Assembly: GCA_934725015.1 (NCBI GenBank)
Contig: CAKVAS010000016.1
Span: 1 to 63,737 of the forward strand
Length of the DNA: 63,737 nt
From: an uncultured Bacteroidales bacterium
Lineage (GTDB): Bacteria > Bacteroidota > Bacteroidia > Bacteroidales > UBA932
Direction: 5' to 3'
The position numbers and the translations under genes were made by a program. Numbering within the stretch: the first letter of the stretch is position 1; every line of letters starts with the position of its first letter. Of the stretch, positions 45,815 to 54,870 are shown piece by piece. A model generated the notes under the pieces. It searched no databases, had not been told where the DNA came from, and saw only the letters and a list, made by a program, of their open reading frames with translations.

Positions 45815-46834
45815 CTAACTGTTCCTGCAGGCCGTATAGCGAGCCAGTTCCGCGAGCATTCCGCGTTCCTCCGACGGAGCGAGGAGGGAAATGGACTCCA
45901 CGGCCCTGACCACGAATGAATCCAGCCTTTCCTCCGCATATTCAACTCCCCGGTTTTCCGCTACGAACCTCACTATCTCGTCCCGGTTCTCCGGGTGCGC
46001 GACGACATCCGCCACGAGGGCGCGTATCTCTTGTTCCCGCTCCGGAGCGTTTGAAAGCGCGCCGAGCAGCGGCAGGGTAATCTTCTGTTCGAGCACATCC
46101 ACTCCGAGCGGCTTGCCCACCGAATCCGTGCCGCAGTAGTCAAGTATGTCGTCCTTAATCTGGAAGGCATAGCCGAGACTGACGGCGTAGTCCCGGACGG
46201 CCTCGACACACATTCCCGAGGCATTGACCGAAATCGCGGCCGTCACGGCAGCAGCCTCGAACAGCGAAGCCGTCTTGCTGTAGATTATCCGCAGATAGTC
46301 ATCGTAGTCCGTGTCGGCGGCCTGCGCCTTCTGGAGCTGGAGCATCTCGCCTTCCGCAAGACGGCTGAGTGTCCTTGAGAATATGCGTATGACACGCGCG
46401 TCGCAGCTCCCGTCGTCATCGCCGAGGATAAGACGGATTGCCCGCACAAGCCAGAAATCCCCGACAAGCACCGAAGCCGACGGGCCGAGTATGGAGCGGA
46501 CGGTGGGACTCCCCCTGCGCACGTCGCTCTCGTCCGCGACGTCATCGTGGAGAAGGGTGGCGTTGTGCAGCAGTTCAGAAGCGGCGGCATAGCGCTTGGA
46601 CGCGTCCGGGAGCGGGCTGACACAATACTCACTGACATGACTGTCAGCAGAGCGGAGACAGGCGCGGGCAACGAGCAGGGCCAGCATCGGCCGGAGCTGC
46701 TTGCCACCGTGCGAGAGAATCGACCCGTTGGTTGCGTTCAACAGGCCGATGTCGCTCCTCAATGTATCAGAGATAAGTTTCTGGACATCCATCCAGTCCG
46801 TGTCAAGGTAGTCTCTGATCGTCCTTATATCCAT
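45815..46834 (-). CDS. Polyprenyl diphosphate synthase
   Basis: Builds long-chain trans-polyprenyl diphosphate, probably the menaquinone side chain. 339 residues from MDIRTIRDYLD (six codons downstream of the first ATG). GGKQLRPML near the N-terminus binds isopentenyl diphosphate; the first Asp-rich motif is LLHDDVADESDVRRG and the second is QIKDDILDY. Small residues before the first motif suggest a long product, but chain length cannot be set from this alone. It may be called ispB. Confidence 0.9.
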   Translation of the reverse strand: MDIRTIRDYLDTDWMDVQKLISDTLRSDIGLLNATNGSILSHGGKQLRPMLALLVARACLRSADSHVSEYCVSPLPDASKRYAAASELLHNATLLHDDVADESDVRRGSPTVRSILGPSASVLVGDFWLVRAIRLILGDDDGSCDARVIRIFSRTLSRLAEGEMLQLQKAQAADTDYDDYLRIIYSKTASLFEAAAVTAAISVNASGMCVEAVRDYAVSLGYAFQIKDDILDYCGTDSVGKPLGVDVLEQKITLPLLGALSNAPEREQEIRALVADVVAHPENRDEIVRFVAENRGVEYAEERLDSFVVRAVESISLLAPSEERGMLAELARYTACRNS

Positions 46835-46887
46835 ATTCCGCCGTCCCGCCACCGTGCATCCGAAGTTTTAAGACCGTAACGCCGCCG

Positions 46888-47526
46888 TCAAAACAGCACG
46901 GCAAGGGAAACAGTCACTCCGCCGAAACGGCTCTTGTCCCCGATTGACTCCTTCATCTTCGCGGCGAGCGAGCCTGCGTCCGTAATTTCATTCTTCGCGT
47001 CGAAGAGCGTCCCGAAGTTCCAGTTATATCTTGCGGAAACCTGAAAATGCCAGATCTCCACGCCGGCTCCGAGTCCGACGCCGTATTCCCAGCGGTTGAG
47101 TCCGGTCCAGTTGTTCTTTACGGACTCGCTGCCCTTGTACTTGTTGTTCAGGGCATAGCCGAAGAACGGCACGCACTCGAAATAAGGCCTCATAATCAGG
47201 AGGTCGGGACCCCACTGGATTGAGACCGGGACCTCAAGGTAACCTGCGGTGTAGTCGAAAGACGCAATCTCCTCCGTCGTGGACGGAACATTCGTGCCCT
47301 TCACCTGATACATCACGGAAGGCTGCACCGCAAAGCCGAGAGGCAGGGACAGTTTGAACGTTGCCCCGACATGATACTGAGTTTCCTTGGTGAGTTTCCA
47401 GTCGCTAGACTTGGCGGAAGAGAAGGTCGCTCCGCCGATAACGCCGTAGTTGAACTGAGCGCTCGCATTCGCGGCGAAGAGCACGGACACGACGGCAACC
47501 GCAAAAATTGAAAATATCTTTTTCAT
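46888..47526 (-). CDS. PorT-family outer-membrane beta-barrel protein
   Basis: 212 residues. A signal peptide (MKKIFSIFAVAVVSVLFAAN, then ASAQ) is followed by alternating strands such as YGVIGGATFSS, GFAVQPSVMYQVKG, GYLEVPVSIQWG and WEYGVGLGAGVEI, and a C-terminal GGVTVSLAVLF ending in phenylalanine, as barrels do. The size and the YLEVPV strand fit the eight-stranded PorT-like group. Function unknown. It lies between thioredoxin and the polyprenyl synthase. Confidence 0.82.
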   Translation of the reverse strand: MKKIFSIFAVAVVSVLFAANASAQFNYGVIGGATFSSAKSSDWKLTKETQYHVGATFKLSLPLGFAVQPSVMYQVKGTNVPSTTEEIASFDYTAGYLEVPVSIQWGPDLLIMRPYFECVPFFGYALNNKYKGSESVKNNWTGLNRWEYGVGLGAGVEIWHFQVSARYNWNFGTLFDAKNEITDAGSLAAKMKESIGDKSRFGGVTVSLAVLF

Positions 47527-47561
47527 ATCAATCTCTTATACTTTAAAATATTTTGCATGAC

Positions 47562-47876
47562 CTAAAGGATAGCATCAAGCTTAGCTGTAATGTTCGCCTT
47601 CGGCTGAGCCCCCACGAGTCTGTCAACCAGCTTCCCGTCCTTGAAGAAAAGCAGCGCCGGGATGCTCATGATGCGGAACTGTCCGGCAACCTCGCTGTTC
47701 TCATCGACATTGCACTTTCCCACGACGGCACGTCCCTCATATTCCTTCGCGATTTCCTCGATTGTCGGGCCGAGAGCGCGGCACGGACCGCACCATGTCG
47801 CCCAGAAATCGACGAGCACGACACTGTTTGACGAAATAATTTCCGCGAAATTCGCGTCATTCACAACCTGTTCCAT
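47562..47876 (-). CDS. trxA: Thioredoxin
   Basis: A cytoplasmic disulfide reductase. 104 residues from MEQVVNDANF, with the active site WATWCGPCR near 27-35, the cis-proline in MSIPALLFFKDG and the C-terminal LVGAQPKANI. The ATG two codons upstream (47882) is also possible. It has its own consensus promoter at 47942-47972 and a strong hairpin at the 5' end of the leader. Confidence 0.96.
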   Translation of the reverse strand: MEQVVNDANFAEIISSNSVVLVDFWATWCGPCRALGPTIEEIAKEYEGRAVVGKCNVDENSEVAGQFRIMSIPALLFFKDGKLVDRLVGAQPKANITAKLDAIL

Positions 47877-47908
47877 AATCATTCGGTTTATTATGATAAA
47901 ACAAAAGC

Positions 47909-47940
47909 AGTCCGGATTCGCAGGCGCGAAAATCCGGACT
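47909..47940 (-). promoter_or_regulatory. 5' leader hairpin of trxA
   Basis: AGTCCGGATT and AATCCGGACT form a perfect 10-bp stem around CGCAGGCGCGAA (plus-strand reading). On the minus strand it begins at about the predicted transcription start and is followed by TGCTTTTGTTTT, so it may stabilise the message or attenuate it. Confidence 0.5.
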
Positions 47941-47941
47941 A

Positions 47942-47972
47942 CAAATATAACAATTTATGACGTCAATGCAAA
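47942..47972 (-). promoter_or_regulatory. trxA promoter
   Basis: Minus strand: TTTG (47969-47972), 19 bases, TATATTTG (47942-47949). An exact consensus match. Confidence 0.8.
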
Positions 47973-48007
47973 AACGCCGACGAAAGAAGCCAGTGAAAGA
48001 AGACCGC

Positions 48008-48301
48008 CTATATAAATTTCTCGACGTTCCAGACAAAGGCGCGGAGTCCAAGTTCGGGATATTCCCTGTTCTTTTCCTCAAGTCCGGCGAGGATAGGATC
48101 CACTTTTTCATCCGGGACGACGGCGAGCATGGCATTGTTAAGCGTAGGCCACGCGTGCGTGCCCTGATGCGGCTCGCCCGTCTCGGAACCTCGCCCGGTG
48201 ATTTCGTTCCACATGGTGTAGCCCTTGCAGCCGCAGGACTCAAGGATGTCGGCGAGTTCCATGTTGTACGCCTGATTGTATGCTATGAATATACTTTTCA
48301 T
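48008..48301 (-). CDS. PII-like small signalling protein
   Basis: 97 residues from MKSIFIAYNQAYNMELADIL. The ferredoxin-like pattern with ITGRGSETGEPHQGTHAWPT, followed by NAMLAVVPDEKVDPILAGL and the end GLRAFVWNVE, resembles PII-like proteins linked to RND metal efflux in Bacteroidota. The GRGS...G loop occupies the T-loop position. A 20-residue longer frame to 48361 runs into a palindromic repeat and is not used. It follows the RND pump gene, from which a 31-bp minisatellite separates it. I infer a sensor of efflux load or metal; the ligand is unknown. Confidence 0.75.
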   Translation of the reverse strand: MKSIFIAYNQAYNMELADILESCGCKGYTMWNEITGRGSETGEPHQGTHAWPTLNNAMLAVVPDEKVDPILAGLEEKNREYPELGLRAFVWNVEKFI

Positions 48302-48314
48302 GTCTAAAATTTCT

Positions 48315-48362
48315 ATGTTTAAAGATTCCTCGGCTTCACTTCGTTCCGCTCGGAATGACAAA
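48315..48362. repeat. Short palindromic intergenic repeat
   Basis: AAAGATTCCTCGGCTTCACT followed by TCGTTCCGCTCGGAATGACA: a copy of the dispersed repeat arm, just upstream of the PII-like gene. Confidence 0.75.
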
Positions 48363-48390
48363 CGGGCGGCGAGTTCAGTCCTTGCACGTC

Positions 48391-48596
48391 ATCTCGAACC
48401 AATGCCATCTCGAATGTATGTATCCCGAACCGATGTCATCTCGAATGTATGCATCCCGAACCGATGCCATCTCGAATGTATGCATCCCGAACCGATGCCA
48501 TCTCGAATGTATGCATCCCGAACCAATGTCATCTCGAATGTATGCATCCCGAACCAATGTCATCTCGAACGGAGTGAGAGATCTTGTCGCTGATGT
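48391..48596. repeat. 31-bp minisatellite derived from a palindromic repeat
   Basis: Units start at 48396, 48427, 48458, 48489, 48520 and 48551: six starts with an exact 31-bp period. Each holds GAACC(A/G)ATG(C/T)CATCTCGAATG, then TATG(C/T)ATCCC. The last unit runs into CATCTCGAACGGAGTGAGAG, an arm of the dispersed repeat, from which the array seems to have grown. There are no unique spacers, so it is not a CRISPR array. 31 is not a multiple of three, and no protein is encoded. Confidence 0.92.
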
Positions 48597-51500
48597 CACT
48601 TAGCGGCGAGTCGCGCGGCCTTGCGGGCACGGCGGCGGTTGCCGGCCTCGACGAAAGAGGTGTAAATCGTCGGGATGATGATGAGCGTCACGAGCGTGGA
48701 GACTGTAAGACCCCAGGCAACCGTGATACCGAGCGAGCGCCACATCTCCGAGCCCTCGCCCGTGCCTATTGCCATAGGAACCATACCGAGGACGGTCGTG
48801 AGGGTGGTCATGAGGATAGGGCGAAGACGGCTCTTGCAGGCCGTGACGACCGCTTCCTTCACCTCATAGCCCCGCTCCTGAAGCAGGATGGTGTAGTCGA
48901 TGAGCACGATGCCGTTCTTCACGACTATACCCATAAGGATAATCACTCCGATCAGGGCCATCACTCCGAGAGCCGTGTCCGTGATCATGCATCCGAGGGC
49001 GACACCTGTGAGCGCGAACGGAATTGAGAACATGATGACGAACGGACTCATGAGCGACTCGAACTGGGAGGCCATCACCATATAGACGAGGATGACAATC
49101 AGGATGAGGAGCGTGATGAGGTCTCCGAAGGTATCCTGCTGATCCTCAATGTCTCCGGCTATGTTCACGGTGATTTCCGAAGGGATGTCTGTGCTCTTTA
49201 TCGCAGTCTGGGCAACCGCTGCCGCATCGGAAAGCGCGTAGCCTCTGGCGACATATCCGGTCACGGTCACGAGCCTCTGCCGGTCCTTTCTCTCGATTTT
49301 AGGCGGGGTGGACGTCTCGACGACACGGCCGAGATCCTTGACCTTGATTGACGCGCCCGCAGGAGTATAGACCACAATATTCTCAATGTCCGACACATCG
49401 GTTCTGAACTGCGGCGCGTAGCGGACGCGGATGTTGTACTCTTCTCCGTCCTCGCGGTAGTAGGACGATACGGAACCCTTGATTGCGGCGCTGACGGCGG
49501 CTGCGGCAGTCGTGCTGTTCAGTCCGTTAAGCGCGAGCTTCGTGCGGTCGAAGTCCACCTGATACTCAGGGGTATATTCGTCACGGCTTACCACGGCCTC
49601 GGAGAAAGCGCCGTCCTCCCTCATCTTGGAGGCGAGCTGCGCGGCGATGCCATCGGTCTTGGTGAAGTCATATCCATAGACCTCAAGCTTCACTGACGTA
49701 GAGCCGCCCATGCCCATACCGCCTTCGGTGACGGTGAACTTCTTTATCTGCGGATAGGAATTGAGCACGGCACGCATCTCGTCCGCAATTTCGGAAGAAG
49801 AGCGCACACGGTCTTCCATACTTCCGCAGTCGATATTGACCGAGATAATGTTCGTACCGTTGTTCTGCATGGAGGCGAAGGCGTTGTCGGAGTCCGCCTG
49901 GCCGAGAGAGTAGCTATAGACCCTGATTTCCGGAGCGGCGGCCACGACTTTCTGATAGATTTCATTCGCGAGTTCGCGCGTCACGTCCTGACCCGTTCCG
50001 ACAGGAAGCTCTATCGTCGCGCGGAGACGGCCCGAGTCGGACTGAGGGAAATACTCGGTCTTCATGTTCGGGATGTAGAGCGCGATGGAGCCGACGAATA
50101 TGGCGAGAGCCACACACACGACGACAACGCGGTGCCTTACCGACCAGTGAATTATATGCCCGTAACCCCTTGTAATCCAAGCGATGAACTTATTGATGTT
50201 TCCGAAAATGAAGTTATAGACCTTGCCATGCGAAAGTTTCAGACGAAGCATACGCGAGCACATCATAGGCACGAGGGTGAGCGCACCGGTCGTGGACACG
50301 ATCATGATGATTGACACAATCCATCCGAGCTGGCGGAACATGATTCCGGACATACCCTGAATCATCGTCAGCGGGAGGAACACGGCAAGCATCGTGAGGG
50401 TCGATGCGATGACGGAGATACCTACTTCCTGAGTTCCGTGAACGGCGGCCTCCTTAGGTTTCTCTCCCCTCTCGATGTGCGTCGTGACGTTCTCAAGCAC
50501 CACAATGGCATCATCGACGACCATGCCGATTGCGATTGAGAGGGCGGACATCGATATGATGTTCAGCGTGTTGCCCGTCGCGAACAGATAGATGATGGAC
50601 GCGAGCAGGGAAATCGGAATCGCGAGCACGATGATGAACGTCGCCCTCCATCTTCCGAGGAAGAGGAACACGATGAGCGCGACCACGAGGAAGGTGATTA
50701 TAATAGTCTCCTTCAGAGAGTTGATGGAGTTGATGATGTTTCGCGAGCTGTCGACGACCGTTGTTATCTTTATGTCCGAAGGCAGGGTCTCCTGAATCTG
50801 GGCCATGGTCTTCTTGACCTTCCGGATCACGTTCACGGTGTTGGCGCCGGACTGCTTCTGGATGATAATCTGGGCGCCCTGCACCCCGTTGGTGTAGGCT
50901 TCCTGCGATTTCTCCTCAAGACCGTCGGTCACCGTCGCCACGTCGCGGAGATAGACAGCCTCACCGGCTGAGTAGCCGACCACCACGTCAAGCATCTCGT
51001 CCGCGCTGTCAAATTCCTTTTCTATGCGGAGAGTGTAGGTGTCGGAGCCGATGTCGATGTTTCCGGACGGGACGTTCTTGTTCTCGTAGGCGAGGACGCT
51101 GGAAATTCCGGTGATGGAAAGTCCGTATGCCTGAAGCTTGTTCGGGTCGCAATAGACCTGAATCTCGCGCTTAGGGGCTCCCGAGACGGACACCGTGCCG
51201 ACTCCTGACACGCGGGCGAGCGGAGTGGACACCTTGTCGTCGAGAATCTTCTCAAGGGCAGGGATGCTCTGGTTCGCCGTCGCGGAGAAGATGATGATAG
51301 GCATGTCGTCCGCGCTGAACTTGAATATGACAGGGACGGACGCGCCGTCGGGAAGGTTCGAGTTCACCATATCCAGTTTGTCCCGGACATTGTTCGTCGC
51401 CTCGTCGATATCGACTCCATATTCAAATTCGAGGGTTATGATGCTGACATTCTCCTTCGACTGAGAGGTGATATGCTTGAGATCGCTCACACCGTTCAGC

Positions 51501-51709
51501 GAGTTTTCCAGAACCTTCGTGAGGTTCGTCTCTATGTCTTCGGCGCTCGCCCCCGGATAGGACGACATCACCATGATGGTGTTCGCGTCGAAGTCCGGGA
51601 AGTTGTTGATGGACAGATTCATCAACGAGAAGATACCGAAGATTGCGAAGGCCGTGAACACCAGGGCCGTCGTCACCGGATTATCAACCGCTTTTCTGTA
51701 TATGTTCAT
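48596..51709 (-). CDS. RND efflux pump, inner-membrane permease
   Basis: 1037 residues of the AcrB/HAE1 type, a proton-driven exporter. MNIYRKAVDNPVTTALVFTA forms TM1; periplasmic porter domains follow, then the TM cluster with GMVVDDAIVVLENVTTHIERG, whose paired Asp in TM4 are the proton relay. The second half repeats the pattern and ends in LTVSTLVTLIIIPTIYTSFV. Length matches the family. It is the third gene of an operon with a TolC-like channel and an adaptor; a cluster of palindromic repeats lies between adaptor and pump. Substrate unknown (drugs or hydrophobic compounds rather than heavy metal by overall type). Confidence 0.95.
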   Translation of the reverse strand: MNIYRKAVDNPVTTALVFTAFAIFGIFSLMNLSINNFPDFDANTIMVMSSYPGASAEDIETNLTKVLENSLNGVSDLKHITSQSKENVSIITLEFEYGVDIDEATNNVRDKLDMVNSNLPDGASVPVIFKFSADDMPIIIFSATANQSIPALEKILDDKVSTPLARVSGVGTVSVSGAPKREIQVYCDPNKLQAYGLSITGISSVLAYENKNVPSGNIDIGSDTYTLRIEKEFDSADEMLDVVVGYSAGEAVYLRDVATVTDGLEEKSQEAYTNGVQGAQIIIQKQSGANTVNVIRKVKKTMAQIQETLPSDIKITTVVDSSRNIINSINSLKETIIITFLVVALIVFLFLGRWRATFIIVLAIPISLLASIIYLFATGNTLNIISMSALSIAIGMVVDDAIVVLENVTTHIERGEKPKEAAVHGTQEVGISVIASTLTMLAVFLPLTMIQGMSGIMFRQLGWIVSIIMIVSTTGALTLVPMMCSRMLRLKLSHGKVYNFIFGNINKFIAWITRGYGHIIHWSVRHRVVVVCVALAIFVGSIALYIPNMKTEYFPQSDSGRLRATIELPVGTGQDVTRELANEIYQKVVAAAPEIRVYSYSLGQADSDNAFASMQNNGTNIISVNIDCGSMEDRVRSSSEIADEMRAVLNSYPQIKKFTVTEGGMGMGGSTSVKLEVYGYDFTKTDGIAAQLASKMREDGAFSEAVVSRDEYTPEYQVDFDRTKLALNGLNSTTAAAAVSAAIKGSVSSYYREDGEEYNIRVRYAPQFRTDVSDIENIVVYTPAGASIKVKDLGRVVETSTPPKIERKDRQRLVTVTGYVARGYALSDAAAVAQTAIKSTDIPSEITVNIAGDIEDQQDTFGDLITLLILIVILVYMVMASQFESLMSPFVIMFSIPFALTGVALGCMITDTALGVMALIGVIILMGIVVKNGIVLIDYTILLQERGYEVKEAVVTACKSRLRPILMTTLTTVLGMVPMAIGTGEGSEMWRSLGITVAWGLTVSTLVTLIIIPTIYTSFVEAGNRRRARKAARLAAK

Positions 51710-51746
51710 ATCTTTTTCCTTATTTTACTCATAGATTGCCGACTAC

Positions 51747-51915
51747 AGATTTCTCGACTTCACTTCGTTTCGCTCGAAATGACAACAGTAACTCAGAGAT
51801 TCGTTTCGCTCGAAATGACAACAGTAACTCAGAGATTCATTTTCATTTGAGATGACAACAGCACAGCTATCTGTCATTTCGACTGAGCGCAGCGAACGGA
51901 GAAATCTTTGCGCGG
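51747..51915. repeat. Cluster of palindromic repeats inside the efflux operon
   Basis: Three direct copies of an arm (ending CGAAATGACAACAG at about 51788 and 51824, and a decayed one ending GAGATGACAACAG at about 51861) are followed by an inverted copy (CTGTCATTTCGACTGAGCGC...AGAAATCTTTG, 51871-51910). The first and last can fold into one long hairpin in the mRNA between the adaptor and pump genes. Confidence 0.85.
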
Positions 51916-51917
51916 TC

Positions 51918-52955
51918 TTATTCAGCGACTGTTACCTTGATGCCGTCCTTGAGGCGAACCTGCCCCTCAGTGACTACCTTGGCGCCGTCCTCGACTCCGG
52001 AAAGAATCTCGTACATAGACTCTATGCGGCGGCCGAGCTTCACGTTCTGATAGGTCACGGTGCCGTCGGCGTTGAGGATATAGACGAACCTCTCGCCTGA
52101 ACCGGTCTGCTTCACGATTGCCGTATCCGGAACCACCACGCTGTTGTTCACGCCGAACTGGACGGTCACGCGGGCGTACATTCCCGGACGGAGAACATTG
52201 TCCTTGTTAGGGACGATGACCTCGACGTTGAAGGTGTGCGTCGATTCGTTGATTGTCGGGTATATGCGGTTAATCTTGCCGACGAAGACCTTGCCGGGGA
52301 AGGCATCCACGGTGATGTTCACCTCGTTGCCCTTCTTCACCTTGGAGTAGTCGCTCTCGGAAATTCCGACGAGGAGCTTCACCGGAGCAATCTGCTCGAC
52401 GGTGTAGATCGGCTGTCCCATCGAGAACATATCCCCCTTGTCGTAGTTCCTTGCCGTCACCACGCCGTTAATCGGGGAGCGGAGAATTGTGTTCTGGAGG
52501 AGGTTGTCATAGCTCGTCTTGCTGACCTTGTAGGAAAGTTCTATCGCGTCGAGGTCCGACTTTGAAAGTCCGCCCGCGTCGTAGAGTCCCTTGAGACGGT
52601 TGAACTCGGTCTCATTGTTCTTCATCTGAAGTTCGGCCTGCTGAAGCTGGAGCCTGTCCATTTCGGCAAGTATCTGACCCGCACGCACGAAGTCCCCGAC
52701 CTCAACATTGATTTTGCTGATTCGCATCGAGGTCTGCGGCGCGATGTTGTTCTTCGCGTAAGGCTCGACCGACGACGTATAGACAGAAGTCTGCGGCACG
52801 TCCTGTTTACCGACTGTCACCACAGTCACGAGCGGAGCCGCCTCCGCCACCTGTTCCTCTGCGGTTGCAGCCGGAGCCGCCTTTTTCCCGTTGCCGCAGG
52901 AGACGGCCGCCATCACGGCTGCCGCAAATGCTAAATTTCTTGCTATCTTGTTCAT
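51918..52955 (-). CDS. RND efflux periplasmic adaptor lipoprotein
   Basis: 345 residues of the membrane-fusion family. The signal MNKIARNLAFAAAVMAAVSC gives a lipobox cysteine at 20. An N-terminal beta-barrel strand, a lipoyl-like domain (GDFVRAGQILAEMD), a helical hairpin (LQQAELQMKNNETEFNRLKG) and a second barrel segment (VVPDTAIVKQTGSGERFVYI) are in the expected order. It bridges pump and channel. It lies 30 bp after the TolC-like gene. Confidence 0.93.
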   Translation of the reverse strand: MNKIARNLAFAAAVMAAVSCGNGKKAAPAATAEEQVAEAAPLVTVVTVGKQDVPQTSVYTSSVEPYAKNNIAPQTSMRISKINVEVGDFVRAGQILAEMDRLQLQQAELQMKNNETEFNRLKGLYDAGGLSKSDLDAIELSYKVSKTSYDNLLQNTILRSPINGVVTARNYDKGDMFSMGQPIYTVEQIAPVKLLVGISESDYSKVKKGNEVNITVDAFPGKVFVGKINRIYPTINESTHTFNVEVIVPNKDNVLRPGMYARVTVQFGVNNSVVVPDTAIVKQTGSGERFVYILNADGTVTYQNVKLGRRIESMYEILSGVEDGAKVVTEGQVRLKDGIKVTVAE

Positions 52956-52985
52956 ATCTTCAATATTTTCAAAATCTGTTGTCGG

Positions 52986-54494
52986 CTATTCAGTAAAGTC
53001 CTGACCGAGAGTTTGTTCAAGCTGTGTCTTGGCCACGATGAAGTTATAGACCGCCTGAGACTCGGCGAGGCGGGCCTGTGTGAGGGCGAGCTGCGCGTCG
53101 TTAAGGTCGGTGAGGGTAGCCCGTCCCACCTCGTAGGATTTCTCGGCGATGCTGTAGGCCTTCTCGGCGGAAGCCACGGCATCCCTTGCAGCGTCGTAGC
53201 TCTTGACATTGGTTTCCATCGTGTTGAGTGACTGCCGGATGGAAATCTTGAGGTTACGTTCGGTGGAGGTCATCTGAAGCCTCATCTGCTCGTAGCTGTT
53301 GCGTGACTGACGCACCTGGTTGAGACGCTTTCCGCCGGAGAAAATAGGGATTGAGAGGCTCACGCCGACATACGAATAAGGGGTCCACCTGTACTCCTTG
53401 AAGTTGAAGTCGTTGGTCATCGCGTTGTAGCTGTAGTTGAACGCGAGTGCGAGGGTCGGGATGTAGGCGTACTGCTGTGCCTTTATGCTCTGGGCAAGCT
53501 CATTTGCCTGAATCTCAAGCTGTTTCATCGTGGAGTTGCGGTCGAGCGAGATGCTGTCGGCCTTTGTCACGTCCGAAGTCATATATTCGGAATAATCCTC
53601 AATCGCTCCCTCGACGTCGATGTTCATCTCAAGGTCGATTCCCATGACGGCCTTGAGCTGCCACAGGGCGAGGATTATCGAACTCTCGGCGTTATAGACA
53701 TTCGGGATGGCATTGGCGACGGTGGTCTTTGCTCGTGCCATGTCGAGGTCGGTGGCCTTCTGTACGTTGTATTTCTTTTCGGTCTCCGCGTAGTTGGTCA
53801 TCGCGTTCTCATATACCTCTTTATATACGTTGAAGGCCTCCTTGGAGAAAAGAACCGCGTAGTAGGCGTTCTTCACCTGGCTCACCATGTCAAGCCGTGA
53901 GGCGCGGGCCTTTTCGACCGCGAGTTCAACGTCCATTCCGGAAATCTTTATGCTTTTCCAGAGCTGGGCGTTCACTACGGGCATTGATGCCGAAATTCCC
54001 GCGCTCCAGGTGTTCCATCGGCCTACTTCAAGACCGCCGCCGGAATTTGAACTGCCTGAACTTGCAGAGCCGCTGCCCGAGCCTTCACCGGACTCTCCGC
54101 CGCCCTCTCCGGAGCCGCTCCCCGAGCCGGTGGAACCGCCCCCGAGGTTGAAGTCCATGTACATCACCTGCTTCTTGATTGTCCTCTGATAGGAGCCGGT
54201 AGCGTCAATCTGCGGGAAAAGAGAGGCGTAGGTGCCTTTCTTCGCATACTTTGTCCTTTCGATTTCCTTGTCCGCCACCTTCACGGCGATGTTTTCGCTC
54301 AGCGCAATCTTCAGCGCCTGTTCCAGCGATATGACCACCGGCGTCTCGGCCGAGTCAGCCTCTTCCAGAATGAGCTGAACTTCGGTCTTGGGGGTCTCCT
54401 TGCCGTCCTTCTTTTCCCTATACTGGGCGAATCCGTCCAACGGCAGGAAGGCAAGCGAGGCCGACACAAGGCCAAACGCAATAATCTTCTTCAT
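52986..54494 (-). CDS. TolC-like outer-membrane efflux channel
   Basis: 502 residues from MKKIIAFGLVSASLAFLPLD (three codons below the first ATG), with a signal peptide ending at FAQ. Two repeats of the TolC helix pattern are seen: ISLEQALKIALSENIAVKVA and, in the second half, QIEANELAQ-like helices ending LAESQAVYNFIVAKTQLEQT. The product has an unusual Gly/Ser/Glu insert at about residues 118-154 (GGGSTGSGSGSGEGGGESGE and on). It falls where the first barrel loop faces the cell exterior. First gene of the efflux operon. Confidence 0.92.
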   Translation of the reverse strand: MKKIIAFGLVSASLAFLPLDGFAQYREKKDGKETPKTEVQLILEEADSAETPVVISLEQALKIALSENIAVKVADKEIERTKYAKKGTYASLFPQIDATGSYQRTIKKQVMYMDFNLGGGSTGSGSGSGEGGGESGEGSGSGSASSGSSNSGGGLEVGRWNTWSAGISASMPVVNAQLWKSIKISGMDVELAVEKARASRLDMVSQVKNAYYAVLFSKEAFNVYKEVYENAMTNYAETEKKYNVQKATDLDMARAKTTVANAIPNVYNAESSIILALWQLKAVMGIDLEMNIDVEGAIEDYSEYMTSDVTKADSISLDRNSTMKQLEIQANELAQSIKAQQYAYIPTLALAFNYSYNAMTNDFNFKEYRWTPYSYVGVSLSIPIFSGGKRLNQVRQSRNSYEQMRLQMTSTERNLKISIRQSLNTMETNVKSYDAARDAVASAEKAYSIAEKSYEVGRATLTDLNDAQLALTQARLAESQAVYNFIVAKTQLEQTLGQDFTE

Positions 54495-54503
54495 CTTGAC
54501 CAT

Positions 54504-54870
54504 TTCTGTTTTTATATATTTTCTACACTAACTATCCGAACCGATGCCCCGCAAACCGGAAGACGACATCATACAACGCAATCCAAACCGATATAAATCA
54601 GCAATTTATTACAAATTGTATTCAGATATGTACAAAAGGAACACTCCGTTACGCAATAACAATGCCATATCGGGGATGCAGAAAAAGCGGATTGCCGCGT
54701 TACTCGTCTTGATGAAATCCTCACCATCCCAATAGACCCCTCCCGTCCCCTCGAAGGGGAAGTGGTGCGCCTTGCACTCCATCTTTTTCTGCCCCCTCTT
54801 CCTTATACTATTCTGCACGGCCACTTCGTTTCACTGAAGCAGCCGTGCAGAATGTCTAAGAATAACTTGC
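54504..54870. repeat. Long 3'-end hairpin element, copy E, and flanking hairpin
   Basis: This gap holds no gene. Arms GGGGATGCAGAAAAAG (54672-54687) and CTTTTTCTGCCCCC (54783-54796) enclose GCGGATTGCCGCGTTACTCG and GATGAAATCCTCACC, the same core as copies A-D in the opposite orientation. The apical CAACC/GGTTG stem is replaced by 40 bases ending in CCCCTCGAAGGGG. A separate perfect 12-bp inverted repeat, ATTCTGCACGGC (54810-54821) with GCCGTGCAGAAT (54842-54853), lies just after the lgt stop and may end its transcript. Confidence 0.72.

Noticed and set aside
48391..48596. CRISPR-like regular repeats
   Set aside because: Units follow each other directly with a 31-bp period and no unique spacers; no cas genes are nearby. 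It is a minisatellite.
54544..54735. 63-codon plus-strand frame in the gap beside the TolC-like gene
   Set aside because: It runs into the repeat hairpin, has no promoter or ribosome-binding context and no domain.
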